A DNA stretch of 64,000 nucleotides, taken from assembly GCA_029010715.1 (NCBI GenBank), contig JAQXKZ010000007.1:1-64000 (forward strand), written 5' to 3'. The position numbers were made by a program, and so were the translations under genes. Shown here in pieces: positions 1 through 8,749 of this stretch. Numbering within the stretch: the first letter of the stretch is position 1; every line of letters starts with the position of its first letter. This DNA comes from Clostridiales bacterium (lineage in GTDB: Bacteria > Bacillota > Clostridia > Oscillospirales > Oscillospiraceae). The notes under the pieces were generated by a model, which saw only the letters and a list, made by a program, of their open reading frames with translations, did not search any database and was not told the DNA's origin.

Positions 1-107
1 GGTTGAGCAACAGGAGGCTTGATGTACGTTACAGAGGGAATAAGGGGATTGCATTGGCATATGTAAACGTATATGCAAGTGTTCCCGGTTTTATTTGGAG
101 TATGGCT

Positions 108-851
108 TTACTCTTCCGCGTCTTCCCAGTTGTGCCAGACGTTCTGGACATCGTCGTTATCCTCAAACATGTCGAGCATCTTCTGCATATTCTTGACATC
201 GTCCTCATTGGTGAGCTTGATGTAGCCGTTCTGCGGAAGCATCTCGACCTGAGCGGAGAGCAGCTTGTAGCCCTTCGCAGTCAGAGCGTCAGCCACGGAA
301 GCGACATCGTCCTCTGCAGTATATACGGTCATGACTTCGCCGTCGGACTCAAAATCGGCAGCGCCTGCGTCCAGTGCATCCATCATGACGGTGTCCTCAT
401 CGAGCTCCTCGTCCTCATTGTCAATGACGATAACACCCTTGCGGTCGAAGGACCAGGACACGCAGTTGGCGGCACCCATGTTCCCGCCGTACTTATCGAA
501 ATAGTGACGGATCTCGCCCGCGGTGCGGTTGCGGTTGTCGGTCATGGTCTCGATAATGACCGCAACGCCGCAGGGACCGTAACCTTCATAGGTGATCTTC
601 TCATAGTTTTCGGTATTGTTTGCGCCGAGCGCTTTGTCGATGGTGCGCTTGATATTGTCATTCGGCATGTTGGCGGCCTTTGCCTTGGCAATTACGGCAG
701 CCAGTCTGGAATTACTGCGCGGATCACCGCCGCCGCCCTCCTTGACAGCCACGATCATTTCTCTGGCTATCTTGGTGAAAGCCTGCGCACGCTTGGCGTC
801 AGCCGCCCCTTTGGTCTTCTGTATATTGTGCCACTTGGAATGTCCTGACAT
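108..851 (-). CDS. yebC: YebC/PmpR-family protein
   Basis: A 247-residue cytoplasmic protein of the YebC/PmpR (TACO1) family. The N-terminus SGHSKWHNIQ and the following KRAQAFTKIAREM segment are hallmarks of the family, and the length is normal. Family members act as DNA-binding regulators, and some have been linked to translation of difficult (proline-rich) stretches; which role applies here cannot be read from sequence. The ATG at 851 has AGGAG eight bases upstream. A good sigma-A-type promoter lies just upstream, between this gene and the SipL-like gene, so it is probably a separate transcription unit. Identification is confident, function less so. Confidence 0.95.
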   Translation of the reverse strand: MSGHSKWHNIQKTKGAADAKRAQAFTKIAREMIVAVKEGGGGDPRSNSRLAAVIAKAKAANMPNDNIKRTIDKALGANNTENYEKITYEGYGPCGVAVIIETMTDNRNRTAGEIRHYFDKYGGNMGAANCVSWSFDRKGVIVIDNEDEELDEDTVMMDALDAGAADFESDGEVMTVYTAEDDVASVADALTAKGYKLLSAQVEMLPQNGYIKLTNEDDVKNMQKMLDMFEDNDDVQNVWHNWEDAEE

Positions 852-905
852 ATAAACAGCTCCTCTTGTATCATGTGTATATGCGATGCATTATTAACGG
901 CAAAT

Positions 906-934
906 ATTTTATCATATTGATTGCACTGTGACAA
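906..934 (-). promoter_or_regulatory. promoter of yebC
   Basis: On the minus strand TTGTCA (929-934) and TAAAAT (906-911) are separated by 17 bases, about 55 bases upstream of the yebC start. The promoter begins directly after the stop codon of the upstream SipL-like gene. Confidence 0.6.
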
Positions 935-943
935 GCTATTTTT

Positions 944-2446
944 TCATATTGTTTTGGGTATGAGCAGAAGTCTGGCCGGGTTCTCTTCGTCAAGTTTGTT
1001 AGCGGCACTTATTTTCTCCATACTCGAATGATACTGTTTTGCGAGTTCCCACAGTGTCTCCCCATCGGGCCTTACAAGCGTTACTGCCGGAAACATTGAA
1101 GTATCGTATTTTTCCTCCTCGTTGAGCTCTACGCTCTCGACCTTCTTCAGCTCCACACTGCTGCAGGTGAGGCAGCTGAGTTCAAGTGCCAGATGTCCGT
1201 CAACAAACTGTCCGTCAGGCCGCAGATACACATCCGTCAGCCTTGCGCCGCTTATGCGCATGCCGCCCGACGCGCTCTCCCCTTCCATGCTTATGCTCCG
1301 CCTGACCGCGGAAATCTGTCCCTGATTTGTCCTGTACACGACGTCCATGTTCACGGAGGCCGTCAGCTTCGTCTGTTCCTGGGAAATATGCGCAACGGTC
1401 AGAAACGCACTGAGCACATCGGTGCAGTCATCGACAATGCTTATCCTCTCGTCCGCGGTCAGTTTCACCTTCTGGATATCCGAGACCATGTCGAAGCGGC
1501 ACTGCAGCACATTACATTGGGCCGGCATTACATTGCTGTACGCATCGGCTATATACACCATACGCTCTCGGCTGCGGGATACGATCTGCATCACGGCATG
1601 TATCTCGGCGTCGAGAGACTTGTCGCCGTTTATTATATCGGTAATATCAAAGTATGCTCCCGTGAGTTCGATCCGGACATTGCAGCCGTCAATACGCTCC
1701 TGTCCGATATCCACTATCTGAGAAAACGGCGTCGAGAACTCAGTTCGTACCGGGTAATTCACTTCATCCGACAGGTAGCATGCTGAGATGTCAGCGCTGC
1801 CCTTTACGATGACCTTGGTACCGATAAGCTGGCTGTCGCTGACGCTAAAATCCACCTGAGCGGCAACAAGCCTTGAAGGGACGGGTTTTCCGCTCGGGAA
1901 AGTAAACTGTTCGTTTATCGCAAAGGTTTTCTCGCAGGCGGCATTTGTAAATGTCAGCTCAGCGCTCTCATATCTCGCATGCAGGCCGCTGCAGACATCT
2001 GCCGGCAGCGCCGACTCGAGACACACGCTTTCCTGCCTGTAGCAGCTCAGCTCCCCACATATTTCAAACGTTACCGAAACCTTGCGGGGATTTATCACGC
2101 GGGCCTCGGCGTTGGCAATGCTCAGGCCGATCTGCGCTACCGCATCCGTGCCGGCATCCGGCACCTCATACTCGATCGAAAACGACTTGCTGAGTCTGAC
2201 AAAAGACATGCTCTCCTGACTCTCGGTTATGTACAGCAGCGCCGCGCTGGCCTCTCCGGATATCAGCACGCCTCTGCTCGTAAGATCCTTGCTTTTGAGT
2301 ATCACCCAGCTGTGCACCGCCGCTATGCGACCTATATCGTCATCTGTATCCGGCACGACGCTCTCCGCCGACTCCTGTATCTTTTTCGTCTGGTGGTATA
2401 TTTCCCTGAATGTGTTTATGCACTTATTATCAAAGCTTATTTCCAT
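944..2446 (-). CDS. SipL/SpoVID-like spore coat morphogenetic protein
   Basis: A 500-residue protein made of a long DUF3794/SPOCS-like region (roughly residues 1-430) and a C-terminal LysM domain (about 455-498, containing GETLWELAKQYHSSMEKISA). This architecture is that of SpoVID in Bacillus and SipL in Clostridioides difficile, which bind the coat ATPase SpoIVA through the LysM domain and encase the forespore. It lies 54 bases downstream of spoVM, the peptide that anchors SpoIVA to the forespore membrane, which supports a coat-basement role. AGGAG sits nine bases before the ATG at 2446. No signal peptide is apparent, as expected for a mother-cell cytosolic protein. The SipL role is inferred from architecture plus context. 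Confidence 0.85.
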   Translation of the reverse strand: MEISFDNKCINTFREIYHQTKKIQESAESVVPDTDDDIGRIAAVHSWVILKSKDLTSRGVLISGEASAALLYITESQESMSFVRLSKSFSIEYEVPDAGTDAVAQIGLSIANAEARVINPRKVSVTFEICGELSCYRQESVCLESALPADVCSGLHARYESAELTFTNAACEKTFAINEQFTFPSGKPVPSRLVAAQVDFSVSDSQLIGTKVIVKGSADISACYLSDEVNYPVRTEFSTPFSQIVDIGQERIDGCNVRIELTGAYFDITDIINGDKSLDAEIHAVMQIVSRSRERMVYIADAYSNVMPAQCNVLQCRFDMVSDIQKVKLTADERISIVDDCTDVLSAFLTVAHISQEQTKLTASVNMDVVYRTNQGQISAVRRSISMEGESASGGMRISGARLTDVYLRPDGQFVDGHLALELSCLTCSSVELKKVESVELNEEEKYDTSMFPAVTLVRPDGETLWELAKQYHSSMEKISAANKLDEENPARLLLIPKTI

Positions 2447-2500
2447 ACATCATTGCTCCTTGCTGCACAGTTTGTACAGCATATGCCGGTCCCGTTCCCG

Positions 2501-2572
2501 TTATTCCCCAAGCCTGAGCTTCGCGATCAGATTGGAAATGAATTTCGGCAGTTTGAAAATAAAAACTCTCAT
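2501..2572 (-). CDS. spoVM: stage V sporulation protein SpoVM (23 residues)
   Basis: A 23-codon gene starting MRVFIFKLPKF and ending LIAKLRLGE. SpoVM of Bacillus (MKFYTIKLPKF...) shares the KLPKF core at identical positions, including Lys7, Leu8 and the functionally important Pro9, followed by a short amphipathic helix. SpoVM sits on the convex forespore membrane, anchors SpoIVA and so starts coat assembly. AAAGGAG lies six bases before the ATG at 2572. Synteny agrees: in Bacillus spoVM lies downstream of prkC and rsgA, as here, and the next gene is a SipL/SpoVID-like protein. The peptide is too short for default gene finders. The match was made by eye, but start, ribosome site, motif and context all agree. 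Confidence 0.88.
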   Translation of the reverse strand: MRVFIFKLPKFISNLIAKLRLGE

Positions 2573-2615
2573 GTCCGCTCCTTTCTTTTATGGCCCATGT
2601 CAAAGCGGCCGCCGC

Positions 2616-2768
2616 TCAGCAGCTGCGTATAAACCATATGCCCAGTCCGATAAGCGCCGCCGCAAGAATAAACCACCAGAACTCCGTCGGCAGGACAAGG
2701 GACAGTATTATCACGACGCCCGCAATTATCGCCACGCAGCCCCATATACTGTGGTTCCCTTTGCGCAT
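2616..2768 (-). CDS. small membrane protein (50 residues), between rsgA and spoVM
   Basis: A 50-residue peptide: a short basic N-terminus (MRKGNHSIWG), then two closely spaced hydrophobic stretches (about 11-27 and 31-47) separated by PTE, ending FIRSC. It would form a small hairpin-like membrane protein. GGGAGGCGG lies about seven bases before the ATG at 2768, and that ribosome-binding site is itself one arm of a strong hairpin. It is in the same orientation as rsgA and spoVM and 43 bases upstream of spoVM, so possibly cotranscribed. I do not recognise a named family. A sporulation-associated role is only a guess from position. Confidence 0.7.
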   Translation of the reverse strand: MRKGNHSIWGCVAIIAGVVIILSLVLPTEFWWFILAAALIGLGIWFIRSC

Positions 2769-2775
2769 AAAAAGA

Positions 2776-2820
2776 CCGCCTCCCGCTGAATGGATTCCTC
2801 ACATTCTACGCGGGAGACGG
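2776..2820 (-). promoter_or_regulatory. hairpin enclosing the ribosome-binding site of the 50-residue membrane protein
   Basis: On the minus strand CCGTCTCCCGC pairs with GCGGGAGGCGG (11 bp, one G-U type mismatch), with a loop of about 23 bases. It is followed by TCTTTTT and then the ATG at 2768. The second arm contains the GGAGG of the downstream gene. It can be read as an intrinsic terminator for the rsgA operon or as a translational or attenuation switch. Confidence 0.5.
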
Positions 2821-3001
2821 TTGTTTTATGCTTCTTTTGTCACTTATATGTATTTTCAACCAGACTCCTGCTAAAAGCATACTCAGTCTGCTTATGGCAG
2901 CGCCGCAGGCGCGCGGTGGCCTTTGCGCTTTCAGTGCAGTGCTACGGCGCCGAAAGTATCGAATTTGCAATAAAGCGTCCGCTTTATGTTGTAAAACTGT
3001 A

Positions 3002-3880
3002 TCATACTTCCCACGACTTACGCTGTGCAGCAATTTCGTACAGGCGCTGATACGAGCGGTAACGGCTCGCCGTTATCTCTCCGTCATCCACGGCCTGCCT
3101 CACCGCGCAGCCCGGTTCCTTCAGGTGGGCGCAGTCATTGAAACGGCATTTGCCGATATACGGAGCAAATTCGATAAAACAATGCTGAATGTTTTCCTTG
3201 CTTATCTCGCAGAGCATCTCCACGTCCAGCGAGGCGAAGCCCGGTGTGTCGGCAATGTATGTACCGTTTCCCAGCTCATAGAGCTGCACATGTCTCGTCG
3301 TATGCTTGCCGCGGCCAAGCCTTTCGCTTACGGCGCCCGTCTCAATATTCGCCCCGGGCAGCAGAGCATTGAGTACGCTCGACTTACCGACGCCTGAATT
3401 GCCGGTAAAAGCGCAGACCTGTCCGCGCAGAGCCTCACGCAGGCTTTCTATGCCCTCACCGGTCTCGGCGCTGGTGCGTATAACGTCAAAACCGGCGCGG
3501 GTGAAAATATCATACAGCTCCTCGGCAGTATCAATATCCGTCTTGTTTATGCACAGCAGCAGCCGGCACTCCGCCTCGGCAGCTATCACGGATACGCGGT
3601 CTATAAGAAACGGATCCGTCACGGGATTCGTGTTTGCCGCGACAAATACCAGCGTGTCAATATTGGCCACAGCAGGACGGATAAAGAAGTTACGGCGTTC
3701 GTACAGACTGTCTATGCGTCCTTTTCCGTTAGGCTCAACACTGCAGCGTACCCTGTCCCCAACCAGCGGTGAGGTGCCGTCCATTCTGAATTTGCCGCGC
3801 GCTCTGCATTCGATTATCCCTTCCGGGGTATCGACATAATAAAAACCGCTGAGCGCTTTGACTATGATTCCCTCTGCCAT
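3002..3880 (-). CDS. rsgA: ribosome small-subunit-dependent GTPase A
   Basis: A 292-residue circularly permuted GTPase that helps mature the 30S subunit. An N-terminal OB-fold precedes the G domain; the permuted order is visible because NKTD (about 112-115) comes before the P-loop GNSGVGKSS (160-168). A C-terminal Cys/His cluster (GKCRFNDCAHLKEPGC) is the zinc-binding motif of the family. The length is normal. The gene begins three bases after the prkC stop, the same prpC-prkC-rsgA order as in Bacillus, and is presumably cotranscribed. Confidence 0.96.
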   Translation of the reverse strand: MAEGIIVKALSGFYYVDTPEGIIECRARGKFRMDGTSPLVGDRVRCSVEPNGKGRIDSLYERRNFFIRPAVANIDTLVFVAANTNPVTDPFLIDRVSVIAAEAECRLLLCINKTDIDTAEELYDIFTRAGFDVIRTSAETGEGIESLREALRGQVCAFTGNSGVGKSSVLNALLPGANIETGAVSERLGRGKHTTRHVQLYELGNGTYIADTPGFASLDVEMLCEISKENIQHCFIEFAPYIGKCRFNDCAHLKEPGCAVRQAVDDGEITASRYRSYQRLYEIAAQRKSWEV

Positions 3881-3883
3881 TTA

Positions 3884-5572
3884 TCACCTGTATTCGTCCG
3901 GACCGGACGAGACCTTGAGATAGATTTTGGAGTGTTCCTCTATTTCCGTAAATGCGTCGATGCTCTGGCCTATGACAGTGCCGGCATCGAGATCGCTCGT
4001 AACCCGGTCGGAGCCGCCGTAACTCAGGCCGACGCTCTCCAGCTTGGAAATGGCGGCGTCCTCGGACAGGCCGACCAGATTCGGCATAACTACCTGCCCG
4101 ATCTTAGGTCCGCTGCTGACCGTAACATATACGGTTGAGCCGGAGCTGAGCTGCTCATTGGCAGCAGGGCTGGTGCTTATAACATAATCCTTTGTCACGG
4201 TATCGGAGGTCGCGTTCTCTATTTCCACAACGAATCCCGCCTGTTCGAGACGGTTCTTCGCCTCTCTGTAGTCGATATTCGACACATCCGGCACCGGAGC
4301 GAAGATAACGCCCGTGCTGACAGTCAGTTCCACGCGTATGCCCTCAGGCGTGACCATCATGCTGCGGCCGGCTTCCGGATTCTGGTTAAGGATGGTTCCG
4401 GCCTCGCTGTTGGTATCTACGACATAAACGACGTCGAACTTATACATTGAGGCGATATCCACATTTTCAAGTACGGATTGATAGTTGCTCCCTACAAAGC
4501 TCGGCAGACTGATACGCTCCGCCGGGGCGAAAACATCGCCGAGCCAGAAGTCCCACAGAAAAACGAACAGAGCTATGCTCAGCGAAATCGCCCCGAAAGT
4601 ACCTGTAAGGAAGCTCACACGCCCCGCCCTTTTATGCCGGAGCGCATAGCGTTCGCTGTCGAGCTCGCTTACGGAGCGTATCGGAACGACCGCGGGGTTT
4701 TCAAATCCTTCCTCTTCCGCGGCTTCCTCAGCCTTGAGCTGAGCTTTGGTAAATTCGTCGAGATCGGTCAGAAGCTCATTTGCCGACTGGTATCTTTCGT
4801 CTATCGGCGCGCTCATGGCCTTAAGGCATATCCTCTCAAGCTCCTGCGGTATATCCGGGACTATGGCATGCGGCGGCTCCGGATCAGCGTTCATGTGCTT
4901 GACAGCGATCTCGCCGATGGAATCTCCCTCGTACGGCTTGTGCCCGGTCAGCATCTCGTACATGACGACGCCAAGTGAATACAGGTCGCTCCTGGCATCG
5001 GGACACTCTCCGCGGGCCTGTTCGGGCGCGATATAGTGTATTGAACCTATGGCCTGTCCGTTGTTCTCATATATCTCGTTTTCCAACGCGGCAATACCGA
5101 AGTCGCTCAGCTTTATAGTACCGTCACGCAGCATCATAACGTTCTGAGGCTTAACGTCACGGTGTATAATGCCACGCTCATGCGCATGCGCGAGCGCCTT
5201 GGCCATCTGTTTGCTGAAATGCAGAACCTCACGCCATGCCAGTGCGCCGCGCCGGTCCATATACTGTCTCAGTGTGATCCCGTCCACCAGCTCCATAACT
5301 ATGTATTCGAAATCATCGTTGTGGCTGACGTCGTATACGGCTACGATATTTGGATGGGACAGCATCGCGACCGCGTGTGCCTCCGCGCAGAAGCGGCTGC
5401 GAAAATCCTCGTCGGCAGCCATATCATCACGCATTATCTTTACGGCAACGTTACGGTTGAGTCTGTGGTCAAGGGCTTTGTAGACCAGGGCCATGCCGCC
5501 TTCGCCTATGACCTGCAGTATCTCATATCTTTCATCAAGCAGCATGCCGATGTATTTGTCGTTGTTTTCCAT
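3884..5572 (-). CDS. prkC: PASTA-domain Ser/Thr protein kinase
   Basis: A 562-residue membrane kinase. The cytosolic kinase domain (about 14-272) has the Gly-rich loop GEGGMALV, Lys45, HRDVKPQN (catalytic Asp139) and DFG at 157-159. A transmembrane helix lies near 319-345, followed by three extracellular PASTA repeats to the end. PASTA domains sense muropeptides or lipid II, and the kinase tunes growth, cell-wall metabolism and spore germination in Firmicutes. It lies 21 bases downstream of its cognate phosphatase prpC. All catalytic residues are present. Confidence 0.96.
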   Translation of the reverse strand: MENNDKYIGMLLDERYEILQVIGEGGMALVYKALDHRLNRNVAVKIMRDDMAADEDFRSRFCAEAHAVAMLSHPNIVAVYDVSHNDDFEYIVMELVDGITLRQYMDRRGALAWREVLHFSKQMAKALAHAHERGIIHRDVKPQNVMMLRDGTIKLSDFGIAALENEIYENNGQAIGSIHYIAPEQARGECPDARSDLYSLGVVMYEMLTGHKPYEGDSIGEIAVKHMNADPEPPHAIVPDIPQELERICLKAMSAPIDERYQSANELLTDLDEFTKAQLKAEEAAEEEGFENPAVVPIRSVSELDSERYALRHKRAGRVSFLTGTFGAISLSIALFVFLWDFWLGDVFAPAERISLPSFVGSNYQSVLENVDIASMYKFDVVYVVDTNSEAGTILNQNPEAGRSMMVTPEGIRVELTVSTGVIFAPVPDVSNIDYREAKNRLEQAGFVVEIENATSDTVTKDYVISTSPAANEQLSSGSTVYVTVSSGPKIGQVVMPNLVGLSEDAAISKLESVGLSYGGSDRVTSDLDAGTVIGQSIDAFTEIEEHSKIYLKVSSGPDEYR

Positions 5573-5593
5573 AGCATTCTCCGTTTCGGGGGG

Positions 5594-6340
5594 TTACTTC
5601 ATCACTGCGACTACCGTTACATTGTCTCTGGCACCGCGTTTAAGCGCCTTGCTCATAAGCGCACGGCATATCAGCTCGGGCTCCTGATACTCCTTGGCAT
5701 AGTCAAGCATTTCCAGGTCGGTAACCATATTTGAAAGTCCGTCCGAGCACAGCAGCAGAATGTCGCCGCTCTGCAGGGTAAACTCGAAATAGTCAGCCTC
5801 CACCTCAGCCTCAGAGCCAAGCGCGCGCGTTATGACATTTCGCTGCGGGTGTCTCTTGGCCTGCTCCTTTGTTATAGCGCCGACCTCGACCAGCTCCTCG
5901 ACGAGCGAGTGGTCCCGGGTGATCTGGTAGATGCTGTTGCCGCGGCGGGATATATGATAGGCGCGGCTGTCGCCGACATTGATAATATACCCATTACCGT
6001 TGGACTTAATCACGCCGCCGACAAGAGTGGTACCCATGCCGTTGTATGCCTCGTCAAACTTTGAGTATTCGTAAGAAACCCCGTTTGCCTCCGCGCACGC
6101 GCTCTGCAGGATATCCCTGTAGTCGAAGTTACGGTTCGTGCGAGAAGTAAGCTTGGCATAGATATACGAGACAAATGCCTTGTTAGACAGCTGGCTTGCA
6201 AGCCCGCCTGCCTTCGCTCCGCCCATTCCGTCGCACAGCGCGACAATGAGACTGCTGCGCTGGTCACACTTTTCTATTATGAAGCAGTCCTGATTGTCTT
6301 TTCTGACCATACCCTTGTCGGTTAGTCCAAAGCTCTTCAT
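5594..6340 (-). CDS. prpC: PP2C-family Ser/Thr phosphatase
   Basis: A 248-residue PPM/PP2C phosphatase that reverses PrkC phosphorylation. The N-terminal GLTDKGMVRKDNQDCF and ALCDGMGGAKAG motifs carry the metal-binding aspartates, and the C-terminal GARDNVTVV motif is intact. A longer open frame extends upstream to 6427 into rlmN, but family alignment favours the ATG at 6340 (MKSFGLTD), preceded by GAGG. Its start is 35 bases past the rlmN stop. The pairing with prkC is the conserved Firmicute arrangement. Confidence 0.95.
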   Translation of the reverse strand: MKSFGLTDKGMVRKDNQDCFIIEKCDQRSSLIVALCDGMGGAKAGGLASQLSNKAFVSYIYAKLTSRTNRNFDYRDILQSACAEANGVSYEYSKFDEAYNGMGTTLVGGVIKSNGNGYIINVGDSRAYHISRRGNSIYQITRDHSLVEELVEVGAITKEQAKRHPQRNVITRALGSEAEVEADYFEFTLQSGDILLLCSDGLSNMVTDLEMLDYAKEYQEPELICRALMSKALKRGARDNVTVVAVMK

Positions 6341-6374
6341 TTTGGCCTCGTTTTCTCCCGGCTCATCCTCCGGG

Positions 6375-7406
6375 TTACTGCCTGCTCTGCATTTTTCTGC
6401 GCAGCTGGCCGCAGGAAGCGTCCACATCCCCGCCGAGCTTACGCCTGACTGTAACGTTTACACCTTCGCTCTCCAGCACCTTAATGAAAGCCCGGAGGTG
6501 CTCCGGCGTGGACGGCTGAAAAGGCCGTTCATCCACATGGTTGAGAGGTATAAGATTCACATGGGCCGCCACGGAGCGCGCGTGCTTTGCCAGCAGACGC
6601 GCGTGGCGCTCGGTGTCGTTGACTCCGTCGATCATAGCATATTCAAAAGATATGCGGCGACCTGTCTTTTCATAGTACTTTCTGCAGGCGGCGATAAGCG
6701 CGTCTACCCCTCGGCCGCGGTTTGCAGGCATGATTTTTGATCTGGTTTCGTCGTCCGGCGCATGCAGGGAAACCGAAAGAGTCAGCTGCAAGTCGCGCTG
6801 TGCAAGATCGTCGAAGCGTTCGATGATGCCGCAGGTGGACAATGAGATATGCCGCATACCGATGTTCATACCTTTCGGATGGTTCACAAGCTGCAGAAAA
6901 CGCATAACATTGTCGAAATTATCGAGGGGCTCTCCGATGCCCATCAGCACGATATTCGATATGGGTTTGCCGGAGTCGATCTGCGAATACATCACCTCGT
7001 CGAGTATCTCGGACGGCTCGAGATTTCTGACGAGTCCTCCGATTGTAGACGCACAGAACGCGCAGCCCTGGCGGCAGCCCACCTGAGAAGACACGCAGAC
7101 CGTATTGCCGTGCTTATAGCTCATGACGACCGTCTCGACGGCGTTGCCGTCCCTTAGCTCCCAGAGGTACTTTATCGTGCCGTCCGTCGCGGATATCTGC
7201 TTATTCAGCACCTTTGGCATATAAAGGTCGTATTCAGCTTTAAGCCTTTCCCGCAGGGGCTTTGAGAGATTGGTCATGCCGTCGAAATCCCTCACGCCGC
7301 GGCTCAGCCACTGAAAAACCTGCGCCGCCCTGAATTTCTGCTCGCCGAGGGTCTCAAAGTCCTTCTCAAGCTCCTCCGGCAGCATAGAAAGAATATCTTT
7401 TCCCAT
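6375..7406 (-). CDS. rlmN: dual-specificity 23S rRNA/tRNA adenine-C2 methyltransferase RlmN
   Basis: A 343-residue radical-SAM enzyme that methylates A2503 of 23S rRNA (and A37 of some tRNAs). The CxxxCxxC cluster motif is GCRQGCAFCAS, and the SAM-binding GIGEPLDN and the late catalytic Cys (DASCGQL, near the C-terminus) are present. I prefer the ATG at 7406 (MGKDILSM); a GTG at 7421 would add five residues. It sits between rsmB and prpC, as in Bacillus. Confidence 0.95.
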   Translation of the reverse strand: MGKDILSMLPEELEKDFETLGEQKFRAAQVFQWLSRGVRDFDGMTNLSKPLRERLKAEYDLYMPKVLNKQISATDGTIKYLWELRDGNAVETVVMSYKHGNTVCVSSQVGCRQGCAFCASTIGGLVRNLEPSEILDEVMYSQIDSGKPISNIVLMGIGEPLDNFDNVMRFLQLVNHPKGMNIGMRHISLSTCGIIERFDDLAQRDLQLTLSVSLHAPDDETRSKIMPANRGRGVDALIAACRKYYEKTGRRISFEYAMIDGVNDTERHARLLAKHARSVAAHVNLIPLNHVDERPFQPSTPEHLRAFIKVLESEGVNVTVRRKLGGDVDASCGQLRRKMQSRQ

Positions 7407-7436
7407 AGTATATTCACTCACACGCGCTGTACGGCG

Positions 7437-8747
7437 CTATATCTTTCTCAGTTTCGCGACAAAAAATCCATCCGTGCCGTCCACATTGGGCCAGAATGTA
7501 TACATTCCGTCCGGAGCGTCAGCTCCGCATGTCCTGAATGCATCCGTGCGGAAAGCTTTATTGCGCGCCAGAAAAGCTCTGACTGTCTCCTCGTTCTCCT
7601 CCGAAAGCACAGTACATGTCGAATATATCAGCACGCCGCCGGGGCGGACATAGTGCGAAACGTTGTCCAGGATGGCGCTCTGTATCTCCGGCAGCCCCTT
7701 TACGCTCTCCGGGACCTTTTCACGTATTTCAGGCTTCTTCCCGATAACGCCGAATCCGGAGCAGGGCACATCCGCGATAACGACATCAAAGCATTCTTCC
7801 ATTGTACTGTCGTATATCCGGGCATCCATCGCGGCTGTTTTTATTATATCTATTCCAAGCCTTGCCGCGCCGCTGCGCACCAGTCTGAGCTTCTTCTCGT
7901 GTATATCACAGGATAGTATCTCTCCTCTGCCCTGCAGTGCCATGGCCGCGGCAAAAGACTTGCCGCCAGGGCTTGCGCAGGCATCCAGTACACGCATACC
8001 CGGCAAGAGCCCGGCAGACTCCACGGCAGCACGCGCGGCCCTGTCCTGAACATAGAACAGTCCCTCGTCATAGCCCGGAAGCTCTGCAGCCTGCCTGCCT
8101 TCAAGCACGATACAGCCCGGGAGCACGTCGGATTCCTTATAGGGTATATCCGCTCTGGCAAGGGCGCGCACATAGTCCGCAGGGCTGACCTTCAGCGTAT
8201 TGACCTGTATGGTGAGCGGAGGCGGCGTATTGTCAGCAGCAAGAAATGCCTCCGCAAAATCGTATCCCCCGCGGTCCATCAGATACCCGACCAGCCATTC
8301 CGGGTGGCTGTACTTCACCGCCAGATATGAAGCCGTCCCCTTACCGGGAATCTCCGGCAGGGCGTCTGTATTGTCCGCGATCTTCCTGAGCACGGCGTTG
8401 ACCAGCCCGGAAGCTCTGGCACAGCCCTGACTTTTGCACAGCGCGACAGCCTCGCTCACAGCGGCCCTCGCCGGTATACGGTCCAGAAAGAGCAGCTGAT
8501 ACACTCCCATGCGCAGAATATCACGCAGCTTCGGCTCCAGCTTGCCGGAGCAGTAGTAACCTATATAGAAATCACACAGACGGCTGTTCTGCAGCACTCC
8601 CAGGCAAAGTCTGGAGGCCAATGCGGCGTCACGGCGGCTGAGTTCATATTTTTTTATTGCGGCATCTATAGAGCTGCCCGACCACGCGCCGTCTCTGCGG
8701 CAGCGTCTCAGTGTCTCCAAAGCGGCTTCTCTGGCGCTTACCTGCAT
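7437..8747 (-). CDS. rsmB: 16S rRNA (cytosine967-C5)-methyltransferase RsmB
   Basis: A 436-residue SAM-dependent rRNA methyltransferase. An N-terminal NusB-like RNA-binding domain (about 1-130) is followed by the catalytic Rossmann domain with the SAM motif DACASPGGKS, the DVPCSGFGV motif and the catalytic STCTV cysteine. The ATG at 8747 is preferred over a TTG at 8753; translation starts almost on top of the fmt stop codon, so the two are likely coupled. The length is typical. Confidence 0.94.
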   Translation of the reverse strand: MQVSAREAALETLRRCRRDGAWSGSSIDAAIKKYELSRRDAALASRLCLGVLQNSRLCDFYIGYYCSGKLEPKLRDILRMGVYQLLFLDRIPARAAVSEAVALCKSQGCARASGLVNAVLRKIADNTDALPEIPGKGTASYLAVKYSHPEWLVGYLMDRGGYDFAEAFLAADNTPPPLTIQVNTLKVSPADYVRALARADIPYKESDVLPGCIVLEGRQAAELPGYDEGLFYVQDRAARAAVESAGLLPGMRVLDACASPGGKSFAAAMALQGRGEILSCDIHEKKLRLVRSGAARLGIDIIKTAAMDARIYDSTMEECFDVVIADVPCSGFGVIGKKPEIREKVPESVKGLPEIQSAILDNVSHYVRPGGVLIYSTCTVLSEENEETVRAFLARNKAFRTDAFRTCGADAPDGMYTFWPNVDGTDGFFVAKLRKI

Positions 8748-8749
8748 AT

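Noticed and set aside
3-848. A 281-codon plus-strand frame at the left edge
   Set aside because: Antisense to yebC for nearly its whole length, with no family features.
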